A DNA stretch of 64,000 bases from Paramacrobiotus metropolitanus (taxonomy: Eukaryota > Tardigrada > Eutardigrada > Parachela > Macrobiotidae): contig NW_026570275.1 in assembly GCF_019649055.1 (NCBI RefSeq), positions 186,001-250,000 of the forward strand, given 5' to 3'. Under the pieces are notes generated by a model, which saw only the letters and a list, made by a program, of their open reading frames with translations, did not search any database and had not been told where the DNA came from. Of the stretch, positions 1 through 12,766 are shown in pieces; the first letter of the stretch is position 1; every line of letters begins with the position of its first letter. The translations under genes and the position numbers were made by a program.

Positions 1-758
1 CGTAGGGAATGGTCGCATCCCTCCATTTCAGTTCATCCTTGTTGACGAAGTTTTGTCCCATATCCTGCAAAGAAATAATTCCAGGAAAGGGACAGATTTT
101 ATCGTCCGCTGGGGGGAGCTCTGGCTGTGGCTTACATTAACGTTGACTTCCGCATCCTTTTCCACACCCAGCACATCGCCCTCGAACAGCTGAGAAGAAG
201 ACAGCATCTGGCTTTCGGTTCCTGAAGAAAAGCCACCCAACAATCTAACAGGACGAAAAATGCCGATTCGCTTAGCGAATAGAAGGAATAACTGATGTTA
301 AAATGGGCGGATGGCTTGACTACGGACGAGCTACTTATATTTTCATCGGACGAGACGGTAGCCGTGAACTGGTTCGTAAATTACTTACTATAAAGTCCAG
401 AAAATGTGCTTGCTACTCACTGGTGTCATTCCCGGACTCTTTCACAATCTCCGGGTCAAGAACGACGGGCTTGACTATGGGGGGCGTTGTCGTCGTCGTC
501 GTTGTCGTGGTTGTTGTGGATGCCGTGGTTGTCACACTGCAGTCGATGTTGTCGCACATTTTATACACTTTAGCATCCTCCACGTTCAGTAAGCAGCACC
601 ATACTAACACATAATTATAAAGGATTATCATCAACAATATTACGCACTTAGCAATCCTTAACAGTTTAAACGTACTTACTCTTAGGATCGAGGAAATCTT
701 GCTGGGATAGGGAGGCGCAGCAGCACAACGCTAATAATACTGGAAAAAGCTGCCGCAT
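1..758 (-). CDS. Astacin metalloprotease with N-terminal Cys module, 5' part (runs off window)
   Basis: This is the 5' portion of a secreted zinc metalloprotease of the astacin (M12A) family. I read exons at 758-680, 603-421, 221-136 and 64-1, all on the minus strand; phases join cleanly (1, 1, 0). Exon 1 starts at the ATG at 758 and encodes a signal peptide (MRQLFPVLLALCCCASLS). Exon 2 carries a CC-x12-C-x4-C motif followed by a run of threonines that looks like an O-glycosylated stalk. Exon 3 has LFEGDVLGV, matching the FxGD aspartate-switch motif of astacin propeptides. Exon 4 ends in KWRDATIPY, the usual start of the mature astacin domain. The catalytic site lies beyond the window. Exons 2 and 3 (183 and 86 nt) have exactly the lengths of the same exons in the gene at 17.3-22.4 kb, so the missing part is probably astacin plus a lectin-like domain. 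Confidence 0.85.
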
Positions 759-3700
759 GGTGTTTACAGTCTGCCACGGTCGCGTGCACCGTTCCACCGG
801 TAAATTAAGAATGTCGACAGCACTGGGTCCCCGTTAACATTAATCAGTGAGTTGAAAACGTGCGCAAGCTCGCTGTTCTTACGCTTTCGATGAATGCGAT
901 TACATAATAGAATACACCATTGTATCTAATGATATATGGCTGCTAGCGCAAGATACCCTCCAGGTATGAAAACAGGAAAAGACAGCGTTGCTTACACTTG
1001 TGCAAACATAGTTTCAGAATTGCTGGATATGAGAACGTCTGTGCTTTTACACAATTCATTGTTTTTATTTATTTGTGTTCGAACAGAAATTACTGCATAG
1101 TTCCATTATCTAGTATTTATGTGAAAAACTGTGCGTACTGTGTGGCGTTTACACTACAAAACACTTTAAAACGTATCATCGCCGTGCGTAAATGGTCAAA
1201 CATTCGGGCCACCGAAACGTCAGATGTACTTTGACAACGCTGTGCGTAAGGGATAAAGAATAAACTAATAATTGACAATTATCTGCCAATTCATTGGATA
1301 CGACCCGCCGGTTACGGTATTCGCGTGTTTCAGCTAAAAAGTTTCGTGAAGCGTGAAAAGAGCGTTTACTTTGCTTTACTGTTGGCTGTACAACGGAATC
1401 TCTACCCTTCAAACATTTATCAGCTCCTGTGTTTCTTGCATCAGGTCCAGGATGATTCAAAATTACAAAACTGTTCAGCAAACTAAGCTGTCTCCACGAC
1501 CACATAAAAAATCGCAGTATTACAACTGAATGGCAAGCGCTTTTGTCTGGACGTGTCACCGTCCCTTCAGGAAATTTGAAAGCGTACCTGGATTGCATAT
1601 GTATGTACCGCATACAAAGCGTTTCAACGGTCAGTTAAAAAGTTATTATGGAGTGCGGGTATGGACAGTAATTACGGTATATAACAGCATCTCAGTGCAA
1701 TACATCTTAAAGCTTTTTCATCCGATATCGTTTTGCAAAGCAAGTGTAAATTGTGGTATTTCTGCGAGCGTCATATCTGTCGACACACCCAGCCCCGGTG
1801 TACCAAACGCAGCCATTCTGTGGGATACTAATACAGGACCATGACTTACATAAACCAATACTGCCGCATTCGTACATTGTTCATTCTGGAATGCGTGAAA
1901 ACATATACGACGCGCTGTTCTTTGAAACTGTACTGAAACAAAGGTCAGGTATACCATCCGCAATAAAGGAAGCTGCCACCAACCCGCAGGTAACTTTCCT
2001 TCCGAATCGCTCCCCCTCATCCTTTCGGCAATCGCTTAAATTGTAAATTTTGCAGAATTGGTTACCGTGAAGAACAAGACATTCGGCGTGTCCATTTGGA
2101 AAGTTTTTCAACATGCTTCCTGAAAGGCATACAATAATATTATTTAAAATGCAATGTAACAGTACAAGCTTGTTCCGTAATTTTGTTCCCATTAACACAG
2201 CGACAAATATAAATTCACGGGTTGCGTCAAACTTCGCACGGCGGCGCGCTACGCCACATTATTTATGCTCTAAATGCCTTTGGCAGTTGGCATGGCTGAT
2301 GCATGCCAAATATTGATCTGAATAGTAAACTGTATGTAGAACTTGTAAAGATTTATTTTCTCGTTTCTAATTATCTGAAATCTTTAGAAGAGTGAAGTTG
2401 TCATTATGGTAAAAGCAGTGTAACATAAATCGTTCATAGCAAAACTTTTCGCTAAATACGTGCTATCTGTACCTTCACGACAGAAATTACGGGCAGGCTT
2501 GTACATGTGGCGTATGTCCGACCTGCATATTTTGGTACTCGAAGCGACTAGTTCGCTCCTCGTACAAATTGTTAACAAAGGTCACCGCCCAATTTCTGAC
2601 ACTGCAATCACGATAAACCAGCGCTCTCTTTAGGTTGCGCAAACGGATATATCCATTGTACGGTACACGTTGCTCTCTTATTCTGTCACACGCTCAGCGT
2701 GTAACACGCCATATGATGGACCGGCCGCCAAATGTCTAACATTTGTAGTAGAAGTGCACTACCCGTTGTTGTAAATATCGAAGTATTTTTGATCTAATCC
2801 CTTTTGATATATGTACCTGCGGTAACGTTCAGTGAATTCACCAAATCATCTTTGGCACTCTTCGTGTTCGGAGCAGAATACTGGAAACAACTCTCAATAT
2901 CTGTTTCTTCGAAATCCTTTCCAAAAAAATCCCTCCCCCAAAAAGCAGCTGTTGACTAGAAAAAATAATACACCATCAGGTAATTACTTGATATACTCTG
3001 CAGTAACCATTATCGATGCAAAAGTTCGACTGTCTTAAGTTTCGATAGGACGTGTTTGAAGGCATCTGTATTCGTGATTCTCGCCGGGACTGCAGACTGG
3101 CAGTGTGTCATTTTGACGTCACTAACTACAGGAATTTCGCAGTGCGCCAAAAGAGGAAATGCGCATGCGCCATATAACATACGAAAACGGTCGCACGTGA
3201 GGCGTTCTGTAATACCACGGCCATCGGCATTGCCGCACAATTTACGGGGCACATTACACTTTTTTATCAAACATGTGTCGCCCAATTGGTAGAGCTTAGT
3301 GTTCTATTAGTTTTCACGTGATTGCCGCATTAGTAAGCAGAATAATGTGCGAACTCGCGCTGTTTAAACAATGCCAGGAAAAGCACGTGTTGTTATGGGC
3401 CTACGATGACTTCTGGGCGTAGCGTGGGCGTACGGCTCCCAACCGCCACGGGGCGCCATCCTGGCGAGAATCGTCAATTAATTGTTTTCTACGTACAATA
3501 TTGTTAGATTCTTATGCTTTGCACACATCCTTTCAATAATTTTAGACAACGCTTGTTTTACGAGAGGAGTAACGATACAATAAGAAACGATACAACTAAA
3601 CTTAGTCGATAAAAAAATCGGATTCACCGCGCCACGGACAGGGTGAACGCGCAAAAGCATGGGTACCTCTCATTAAACACTGATTTTCCTCCTGATTGGC

Positions 3701-4445
3701 AGCATCTTGTCCCTTTTTCGCAGTTGTCATTGGAGTTTGACTGGGCACTCGTTTCTCGGAGGAAAATCTAACTGGCCATCAGAAATTTAGCCGAAGCCGT
3801 GGGTCCCCTGGAACCGTCAGGTTGTTCCGAGCCTGACGGGAGCGGACTATTTCCGTAGCTAATTTTGATCCCAGACGTCACAGAAGACGACCAATCTGTA
3901 ACACTATTCGGACTCAGTTTCGCGAATTTGCTTACTACAAGCTGAGCGACAAGAGACATCAGTTTCATACAAAAAGACGGCCGTTGCAATTTTTAGCTAA
4001 GTGATGCCCTTTGCGACATTGAGCACCCGAGCAGTAACTTGGACATGGGCCGAAGCAGTTTAACATTTACGACCCCCATGCAACCGCCGTGTCTAACCAC
4101 ATCGGCAGCGGTACATTTCGACTACGTACATGTAATCGCTTGGGCCAGTGAGCAATTTGGCTGATGCCCACGTCAGTCGGCACTCGATTCGGCCGCCGCT
4201 CACTCTGGCTTAGATAACTGTGGCTTGTGGGACATGTTTCTTAGGTTTTTTTTGGTTCTGGCTATTTACGCGAACCTGGGTAACTGATACATTAGGATGA
4301 CAGTACCCAAAAACGAATACGCGTAAGACTAAAGACGTGACACAACAGTGGCAATACTGAAGGTGACCGAACACACCAGGTTCGTAACTTCGTACCGTAA
4401 CACTTGCAACTTTCAAATTCCTGCAAATTAAAAGTCACAACAAAC
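759..4445. other. Intergenic, no supported gene
   Basis: I found no reading frame here with recognisable domains, paralogous exons or convincing splice signals. The small open frames on both strands (for example near 1530-1844, 1881-2198 and 3010-3292) look like chance ORFs. The 5' end of the astacin gene at 758 lies to the left, and the 3' end of the frameshifted astacin gene lies to the right. Confidence 0.5.
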
Positions 4446-5628
4446 CTAAAGTCGTAGCTGTGGTCGTATCGGAAACAGGACACTGCCCTTGGGTAGACAA
4501 GGACTGTCTGCCGGTGGGTACGTTGCATTTGAAGCGCTTGAAGATCCTGGCTAAATCCAGCGGACTCAGATTTTCATTTTGTCCCATCTTCGTCCCCTTT
4601 AGTTTGGTGCCACCGTAGGAAAGTTAGAATCTTTAGCAAAGGCGCGAAACTCGTAGTGCATAATCGACTGGTAGTCGTAGGGAAGACCATACGTTACACC
4701 CGTTCGCTTCTCGAACTGAACTTTATCCTCTGCGAAATACAACCGTGGAAAGAAGACGTAATTTGACATAAGTATGGCATACTATCTGCAATGGTAAGAT
4801 TTGCGACCCTTAAATCGTGGGCACTGCATCGCTACTTTATACGCACTCCTCACCTGGCGCGATGTTGTCCCAGTTGATGATGACATAATCGTCCCGATCG
4901 AGCCGCGATTGTTCATGATAGAAACCCAGTGTGTGCATCAGCTCGTGCTGAATGCAGCCGTAGTGAAGTATGCAACCCGACGTCAGTTGTATTATCTGCT
5001 TTTGTCCAACGCGACCGACACTCGACAAGCACCTGCAGTGAAGGCATTAAATGTTGGGAAGCAGTTTGCACTTCTCTCATAGAATCGTGAATTAATCTGT
5101 ATTCCGGTAAGTGGGCCTACAAATTACTCACCGAAAGCCTTTTTGGAATTTGACGTAGTCGCTTTCGTTAGTGCGGACCACAAATTTTACGCAGTTGCCC
5201 GTGTAATGCATAATGATATCCATGGCTTCCTCAATCATTTTCTTTTCAGACGCTCCTAAAATATTTAAAGACAATATTTTATTAACGATATGTGTTAAGA
5301 AAGACGAAAGATGGTATTAGTACAAGATGTTTGTACTCTCTCCGAGTCTCTCGTACCGAACGCAGCCGAGCATTGCGTGCTGAATTCATAAGGAACCGTA
5401 TTGTTAGGCCATAGCAAATTGTCGTTGTCCGCCGCATTGGCAGCAGCGTTTCCTTTCACCTGTAGCATTAATTCAGGATCGCTGATTTCGACAAAACGAG
5501 ATGGCCGTAAACCGTGATTACCTCTTCCAAGTCAATTCCCGCAATGTCACCCTCCCAGTAATCGCTGCTGTAGCGCGATTGGTCGTCGTCCGCTGCTAAC
5601 ATATCGGCATCGACATAGTCTCTCCAGT
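4446..5628 (-). pseudogene. Astacin metalloprotease with one frameshift
   Basis: Minus-strand astacin gene with exons about 5628-5522, 5459-5357, 5255-5132, 5032-4854 and 4729-4446. The first two exons give a propeptide with YWEGDIAGI (an FxGD-like switch with Trp for Phe) and the mature start LLWPNNTVPYEF. The third has CVKFVVR. The fourth holds the intact zinc site HELMHTLGFYHEQSR and the NWDNI strand. The fifth has the canonical Met-turn SIMHY. After the residues FPTVAPN a stop appears at about 4599. The expected end of the domain (MGQNENLSPLDLARIF, then RFKC) continues in a neighbouring frame, so one base appears to be lost near 4605. Everything else is intact, so this is either a recent pseudogene or a sequence error. 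The signal-peptide exon was not found. The 124-nt third exon equals the matching exon of the astacin-Ig gene at 28.8 kb. Confidence 0.65.
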
Positions 5629-7354
5629 CTGCAAAAAATCACTGATAATAATTTGCAGCGAATACCACCTAAATAAATCAAATTTGATGGAGGCAGACAG
5701 TTTATTGCAGTCCCAAGATACAGTAATCATTGTTTTTTGATATACCATCCGGCAGCGTTTTGGCTGCAGAGGAACCATGGAGGAACAGGAGATAAGGGAA
5801 TCCGCATCGTAATAAAATTTGTAAAGTTTTCGTTGCCATGTCTGTACAAACAGTTCTACCGCAGCTGGAACTACTGTACCTCCGCGTTATTATTAATATT
5901 AATTTTATGTTTAGACTAATACTAGCGCCAATACCGTCAAATCATTTTGTATTCGGACAGCTTTGAATTTATAATCGGTGCAGCATAAAACCGCTTCAAG
6001 CAAATGTAAGGGTAATAATAGCTAGACAATTAATTATATCTGTATGCAGTGCGACTGGCTATTATGTGCATAATTACATGTTTACCTTGTTAATATTCGT
6101 ACATGTTTACCGCATTGTTAAGTTTACCTCTTGATAGTTCGCTTACAAACCTGCTATAAACCATTCTGATTGATGTGCTTTTTCTGCATTTGGCGTTAGG
6201 GCCTTAGAATTATGGGCCCCAGAAGTCCTCCGTGCTCGCAGCTGACGCTGTGCCCGAATACAATATTCAGTTTTTCCACATAAACCACAAACTGCTGCCG
6301 GCCAAAGATGCATTTGTTACTGACAGATCGCGTAAATGCAGCATCCGTGTAAGCCGCAAAGGTATCCCCTTTCCATAGATTTGCTCGTCAGCGAAACTGA
6401 GTTTGTTTAGCCGTTCGGCTCGTTTCATTTTGATGGGAAGCAGCAATTGTACTAAGTAAAGTTGTGGCTAGCCCAGCTGTGACTCAGGACGCCGGCCTTC
6501 CCAGCGTTCTCATCTGTCTGCTCCCTCGCTGTTTTTCCATTAAGCTATGCGCTCGATAGCACAGCTGTTGTGGTTGCCGATTCAGTTGGTCTCCTGGAAT
6601 AGGCTGGTGAGCAGTGCATACAGTACTTCCATTGGTGTAAATGTCGGTATACACTTCCGGGTTGATCCACGGTAAACACAGGGCTCTTGTCACGTTATTG
6701 ACGGTGATTATGTCACTGCACAGGTAACGCAGTGCCACTTCCCCAGTGCGCCATCCTTTAACGACTCGTGTTACTACGATCGGAAAGCGTTTGGCCCACT
6801 GCAATTAACTATGCTGCACGGAATCTTTCACGTTATAACTTTGCCAGATCTCAGCACAGGCACGGCTTGTGTACCCAACCATTTCCGTACATCGCTCTAC
6901 GGCTAAGCGCATAGACAGTCTGCATATCTAACTAACTGCATATCTAACTGCATATCTAACATGAATATTCGAATGCAGGGAACGTCGCGTGAAAAAATTT
7001 TTTTTTCGGACTACAGGATGACATCATAGTGTGCATGTTGAATATTTTTTTGTTGACGATATTCAGCTCCGAGCAAAAGCCAAGCAGGTGCTAAATAAAA
7101 TACCGGAAATGTGTGTTGCCTCAGTTATTTCCGGAACAACCAGAATCGCTTAAATTTTTTTTACATTGTGCTGCCTGTTCACCGTGCTGGCTGTGTAACA
7201 CCGAATCGATTGCTTTCAGTAATTGTCAGTGGACAAAGGGCATGTGTTGCTTGCAATAAGACTCCAACGTATTTCCGCTGGTCATTTTTGGAATATCATC
7301 GTGCTCGACACTGTTGCGATTCCCACGCAACCCGCTCGAAACCACATTACTGAC
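5629..7354. other. Intergenic, missing 5' exon of the frameshifted astacin not located
   Basis: The first exon of the astacin gene to the left should be here, but I could not identify a signal-peptide exon ending in phase 1. A 106-codon minus-strand frame at 6804-6484 has several cysteines but no family I recognise, no signal peptide and no paralogue in the window, so I do not call it. The first exon of the tandem gene family begins at 7355. Confidence 0.4.
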
Positions 7355-9792
7355 ATGAATCCCGCGCAGCAGCCAACATTTCATTCAGGTGGGAACTTTG
7401 ACTGGGAGGCATGTGTCAGAGCAGCCGCCAGAATACTTGATCCACCTTCAGACAACTCGGCTTCCAAAACCCAGAGAAAGAAGAAGAAAGCGATCAACCC
7501 GAAAACAGTCAGTTCACTGGTAAGTACGGAAAACAGAGCCCACGTACGTTATACTAGTTTATAATACTGCAAGCTCCATTCAAAAATAAAAGCTGAAGGC
7601 TCCGCAAACCATAGAGATACATAATTAAGCCGCACCAAACAAGCGAAGTAATACCGTATGTTTTTAGGGTTTGATTTTAGTAGTGCGATATGCACAATGA
7701 GTGCAGGCGCATTACAAGGTTGACTGACAGTCACATCATTCATTCCTCTGCGACTCAGTATTCTAACACAGTTGACCAACACAACCAGCCCTTGTGCTTC
7801 TATCGAATTTTTGTACAACTAAGCTGTACTCTTTACACGTGTCACCTTTACAAATCTTCTAATAAGGGACCGTTCGGCGATTTTTCATAACTCGAGCACC
7901 AGCTTTAGAAACTTTGTGTAGCCAAACCGGTAAACGGACACTACCCATATTTTAATGTTTTAAGAACATATAAAATGCTAAGTTAGGCAAGTCACTACGT
8001 ACAATCCGTCAGCTTTCAGTAATACGAACACTACAGATGCGGCTATTACAGACATCATGCACAAGGCAACCAGCCACATTTTTATTATCGACTAATGGCT
8101 AGTAAAATAGTAATTAACGTTTGCACCACTTTACTGTGGACTAATAACTGTTATTTACATAGCCATAAAATTAATAATATTATTACACTTAGTATCTTCC
8201 ATCACATTATCGATCCTGCAAAGGGAAACGTTGTAGACAGCCATAATGGCAAAGTTAAAAGATCATTTGCATTTTAATTGCATACGAATGGTTTTCACCA
8301 CAACAATGCGTTTTTCACAACAAACTTACCGCGTCATATCCGCCAGTATTTTCGGTTATCAACTAGAATTTCTTCTTGTAAAGATGTTACAAAAAATGAA
8401 AATCGATCTAGCCAATACTGCCTTTTGAACAATAAACGTCACAAAGCGATCTGTGTTACAGCTGCGCACCCTCCAAGACGATCAAACGGTGGTATTCCAA
8501 CACGACGCAAATGAACCATCTCTTCCGATGATAAGTGCATCGACGCCTAAAACACGGGCGAATGGTGCCGTGTACACACAGCCACATGCTCGTGACCATT
8601 ATCCTTATCTGGCACCGTACCAAGTTCCTCAGCAGCCCGCGCAGCAAGAGGTATCTCAACGTCCTCCTTTGCAAATGCAGCACACCGGTGACCAGGTTTC
8701 GTGGACGATGAGCACGCACAATTCGGCGGCAGACACACCTGCTATCTATCAAAATGGACAAGCAATGCACCGACTAGGCTACACTAGTGATATCGTTGCG
8801 AATTACGGCGTTCCGGTTTCTACCTCCAGTGTTAGCAATTCTGCTGTGGATTCTCCTGCAAACTGGACACTTAACCATCGTTCAGCGTCGTACAACGGTG
8901 AGTGCATGGGCCTCGTGTTGGCGCAGAATCGCGCGTACCAGTCACAAGCCGCTGTTGTACGCCCGCCGCAGACCATCACACCGTCCATTCCGGCCCTAAG
9001 TCCTTTTGCCGGTTCAACTGAGAGCGGGTCCACTCGAACCGTGTCCATCACGCTCTCTGATTGGCCACGTTGTTTCAGCTTCGAATTTAACTGCGTTTTC
9101 TGCCTGGAAACTTTGCCCACACTGCAGCCGGCAAGGATTTCCGCAGGGGATTTCCGGCAGCATCTTAAAACGAGCCGGTATTGCTACGGCCGAAATCTGC
9201 AGTTTCTGCGTGCAATGTTCGACAAAGGAGCGGAAGAGACCGACGAGCCACTGGCCAATGGGCAAGTGAAGCGGCAGTTGGTGTGTCTGCTGTGTAAGGC
9301 GGCACGGCAGACCAGCCGGTACAGACTGCCTACATTGGACGTTGTAGGTTGGTTTTGTCAAGTCATGCCTCTTCTCATCATAATTGCTCGTAACTTTGTT
9401 GTTGGAACTTTTTGTAACGTTATTATAAGTCATATGCACAGAAACCGAAGGCATCACACACTCTGGTGGTCAGTTGTTCAAAGCTATCCAGACTTATATA
9501 GCACCAGATACTGCAATAATATTAGTAAACAACTGCACCTTTACATCCGACAAACACAGGACGGATGACGTATGTGCAGCGTAAATTCAGTAATGAGTGG
9601 ACCATAATAAGGTCATCATTAGAGTGCAAATGATGAGTGTGCCATTTTATTTCTAACATCTACATCGTAATTAATTAGCATTTTTTATTTGCAGCCCATC
9701 ATATGCAGCGATACCATGCTGTACCAACCGGTCAAAAATACTCAGTAGTTCGTACGACTGCAGGGCCTTTCAGGGAAGCAGATAGGTCTTAG
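7355..9792 (+). CDS. Unrecognised family, copy A: Pro/Gln/Ser-rich protein with C-terminal Cys/His domain
   Basis: I do not recognise this family. Exons 7355-7519, 8462-9347 and 9695-9792 join in phases 0 and 1 and give 382 residues. The donors are gtaagt and gttggt; the acceptors are ttacag and tttgcag. Exon 1 contains a basic stretch (TQRKKKKAINPK) resembling a nuclear localisation signal. Residues about 60-250 are low-complexity and rich in Pro, Gln, Ser and Thr. From about residue 262 comes a domain with FNCVFCLETL, HLKTSRYCYG, MFDKGAEE and QLVCLLCKAA, i.e. C-x2-C-x19-H-x6-C followed by a C-x2-C pair, suggestive of zinc binding. Exon 3 encodes HMQRYHA and a short tail. The next gene (10952) is a tandem paralogue with the same exon structure and a strongly conserved C-terminal domain but a diverged N-terminus. 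That pattern argues the domain is the functional part. A nuclear role is inference only. Confidence 0.75.
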
Positions 9793-10821
9793 ACTCGGAT
9801 GCTTTTAAAGCCAATACTCCAACAACCTCTCCAATAGAGCACTTGGGAAATCTCAACCTCAGACTAAAATTGGGTGCTCCGCTCGAGTTGACTTATTTTG
9901 TTGTTGCTGGTTCAATTTTCTCTCAAATTTTAATGCTTTTCACAATATGTTTGTTGACCTTTACGTGTTAATCCGTCAGTGCTGGGCAATGTGGCAAAGT
10001 GAATACTTTGATCCGGACACTGATTTTTTAAAACCGTGTTCCGTATGGCTTTCTTATTGTTGATGAACCTGCACTAATTTTCACGCTAGATCCGGATACT
10101 AAAATACCGGTGAGCCTTGTTTCGAGAAAAAGCATCGATGGTTGAATGGTTCATAAGGATAAAGCGCATTGCTCTTGATTGCTGTGTGTATGCTATTTGC
10201 CCAAATATCGGGGCTTCAAGAGGCTTGTGTGATTCGAGAGCAGGGACTACCGAAAAACAACAAAAAGTTGTCGGGAAAAAACTGAAGCTGTCAGACACCC
10301 TAAGTTTTATCAACTGAATGCAAAATGTTTATGGACGAAAACCCACTGTGAGCGCTAATTCACCAGACCCTCAAGTTTACCAAATTATATCCGGCAGGCA
10401 AAGATCCCCAAAGCTACTGTATTTCAGAATTACGCTTTATGAGATTCCCAAAGTGACTGAAGACACGATCTTCTAAATTTACATATGTCGTTTATCACGG
10501 AAAACTGGAAAAAAAAGTTCAGTCGGTTTGAAAAACAACGACTGAACAAAGACACACCTGTGAGAAAAGGAACGTTTAGCTGATTAGCTCATGCGATGCA
10601 CGTAATGCCATAGACGCAAACGAAGTTCGCAAACGTCTTTCACCTCCAATAATTCCGAGACTAAAATCCGGATACACAGGATCTGTTACCGGGTTTGACC
10701 TAGGTTTCACAGGGTTTAACATTCACGAAACCGTGCCGTTTCTTGCTGATGTGTTGTAATCGGATCTCCGCAACCGGCACAAGCTAACCGAAAATTTTCG
10801 TTTCCCGATGGAGAAACCAAC
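9793..10821. other. Spacer between the two tandem paralogues
   Basis: About 1 kb with no supported gene. The open frames near 10086-10317 have no recognisable content. The right end contains the likely core promoter of the second paralogue. Confidence 0.5.
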
Positions 10822-10829
10822 TATAAAAG
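10822..10829 (+). promoter_or_regulatory. TATA box candidate for paralogue B
   Basis: The sequence TATAAAAG lies 123 bp upstream of the ATG at 10952 in a non-coding stretch. That spacing would suit a 5' UTR of roughly 90 nt. It is a motif match only. Confidence 0.4.
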
Positions 10830-10951
10830 GATGTCCTTCTCTTATTATTGCCAAAATAATGCTGAATAAAGGCTGACAGATACACTAGCACTTGCTAGCT
10901 TCTGGTCAGTAAAGGTCATAAAACGATTTCTATGCTTAAAACCGCTGCATC

Positions 10952-12280
10952 ATGCAAGAGCATGTTGCCATGCCCCAACCCGACGCAGACGGCTGGAATA
11001 AAAGGAGGTGTGTCGAAACGGCTGGCTTGTGGTGGCCACCTACAGACGACCTAGTCCTGCAGTACCAGACGGAGTTACAGAGAGTGGACAAGCCGAAAGT
11101 AATGGTAAGTCCACGCGAAACGAAAAAGAGAGGTTAGGTCCAACTTAATTACAGTATGTGTAGTACTGAATTTGTATTTTACCGGTTTAACTAGTTACAG
11201 TTACAACGCGGTGGTGAGGTGACGCCTAAAGATCATTTTATCCCTTTGCAGCGGAGTACTGGGCGAAGGAATCCGACCTTGCCGTGCGGCCAGAACCTGT
11301 CGTGGGAACCTTACCGCGTCCCGAAGCAGTCCGTGAAGCAACAGGCGCTCCCACATTATCCCTTGGAACATTATCCTTTGGGTTGGGCCATCCGGTGGGC
11401 GGGCAGGAAAATCTCGTGGGCAGCAGACAGGGTAAATTCGGCTACGGATGCAGCGACAGTATACCGCAGAAATAGACAGGGAACACGCAGATCAGGCAAT
11501 AATAGTCACGCCAGAGGAGGTAATTGTAATTGCCGCGTTCTGGCTAACACTTCCTGTGCTGGCCACAACAACGGTTCTTCCATAAACGCTGCTAGCTCGA
11601 CATCCAACCTTTCTTTAGCGCCATACACCCGTTTACCGCTTCAGCGCTGCATAAACCTTAAAAGGCTGCTGGAGCGGAACTCTGAGCAGCCCACACAGGC
11701 CTCTGTTATCCATTCGCCGCCGACCGTGACAGCGCCCATTCCGATCGCATGTCCTGCTGCCGATTCCATTGCCACCTCTTCGACCCAACCTGTGCCTGGC
11801 GCGCTCTACGATTGCGCGCAGTTCTGTGGTTTTGATTTCCACTGTGCCTTCTGCATGGAAACTCTGACGCAGGACGCTGCAGCAGTTTCCGAAGGAAATT
11901 TTCGACGTCATCTCAAGCAAAGCCGGTATTGCTACGGCAAGAACCTGCAGTTTCTGAGTGAAATGTTTGACAAGGGAGCGGAGGATGCCGGCAATCCGCT
12001 AGTTAATGGGCAAGTGAAGCACCAGTTGGTGTGTCTGCTGTGTAAAGCGGCAGGACAGACCAGCCGGTACAGACTGGCCGGACCGGACTTTGTAGGTTAG
12101 TTTTCCAAATTTGCAGTCTCAAATACTGGCTGTTAACTTTAGCGTTAAGTTACATTTGTTTTATTTTGTAAAAACAGGATTTACTTGCGTTAGTTTTGTT
12201 GTGTTGATTTTGCAGCGCAACACATGCAACGATACCATGCTGCAACCGCATCAGCTGGAGAGAAAACCGGTTTTTCGTAG
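10952..12280 (+). CDS. Unrecognised family, copy B: tandem paralogue with C-terminal Cys/His domain
   Basis: Second member of the family at 7355. Exons 10952-11104, 11252-12095 and 12216-12280 join in phases 0 and 1 and give 353 residues. The intron positions and phases are the same as in copy A. The N-terminal half is rich in Asn, Ser and Pro and aligns poorly with copy A. From about residue 245 the shared domain follows: FHCAFCMETL, HLKQSRYCYGKNLQFL, EMFDKGAED, VKHQLVCLLCKAAGQTSRYRL. The spacing is C-x2-C-x18-H-x6-C, then CLLC about 50 residues later. Exon 3 encodes HMQRYHA, as in copy A, then a short divergent tail. The third exon would be missed by simple ORF calling, since exon 2 runs into TAG just after the donor gttagt. 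Function unknown; a possible metal-binding regulator by cysteine pattern only. Confidence 0.75.
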
Positions 12281-12766
12281 GACTTTGATCGTGCAAGATG
12301 GTGATTGATGATTAATGATTCGGTATTTCCCAGCATCGGCTGGGAAGTTAAGTCTGCCACTTGCGGTGACTTGCCAGTCCGCGGACGAGCTACTGTAAAC
12401 CCTTTTGATTAAACTTTTGATTGTGGTTTTTCTGCGCTCGATGCTAGTAAGTAGCGAGAATAAAAATTCAGCAAATTTCACATCGTAGAAGTTGCATTTT
12501 ATGCATGTATAAGAGTACAGATCTCAAACGGTAACCACCTAAAAAGACGTTAGTACTTTTTATTACGGCATTTTTTTAAAAACTTTTCTTTTTGGAAAGT
12601 ACAGAATTAACTATCTGGTATTATGCCGAATGTGACTGCCTTAATACTTTGTAACTCCAAAGCTTGAGCATAACATTTACCACTCCTCCAAATTTGTTCG
12701 CCCACTGCACCAAACCCGCCCAGGCCCCCACCGTCATGTCACCGTTAGAAACGCCCTTTGCACCAG
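12281..12766. other. Short intergenic gap, nothing recognised
   Basis: Convergent gap between the end of paralogue B (plus) and the end of the first Ig gene (minus). Its last bases are the former 3' coding end of that Ig gene: the reading frame beyond its early stop still encodes LVQRAFLTVT, as in the neighbouring paralogue. Confidence 0.5.

Noticed and set aside
303-614. Plus-strand frame with a poly-Val run
   Set aside because: It is the antisense shadow of the Thr-rich astacin linker exon at 603-421, which has signal-exon continuity and paralogues.
6484-6804. 106-codon minus-strand frame as a candidate 5' exon of the frameshifted astacin
   Set aside because: No signal peptide, no matching splice phase and no paralogue. 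Length alone is weak support.
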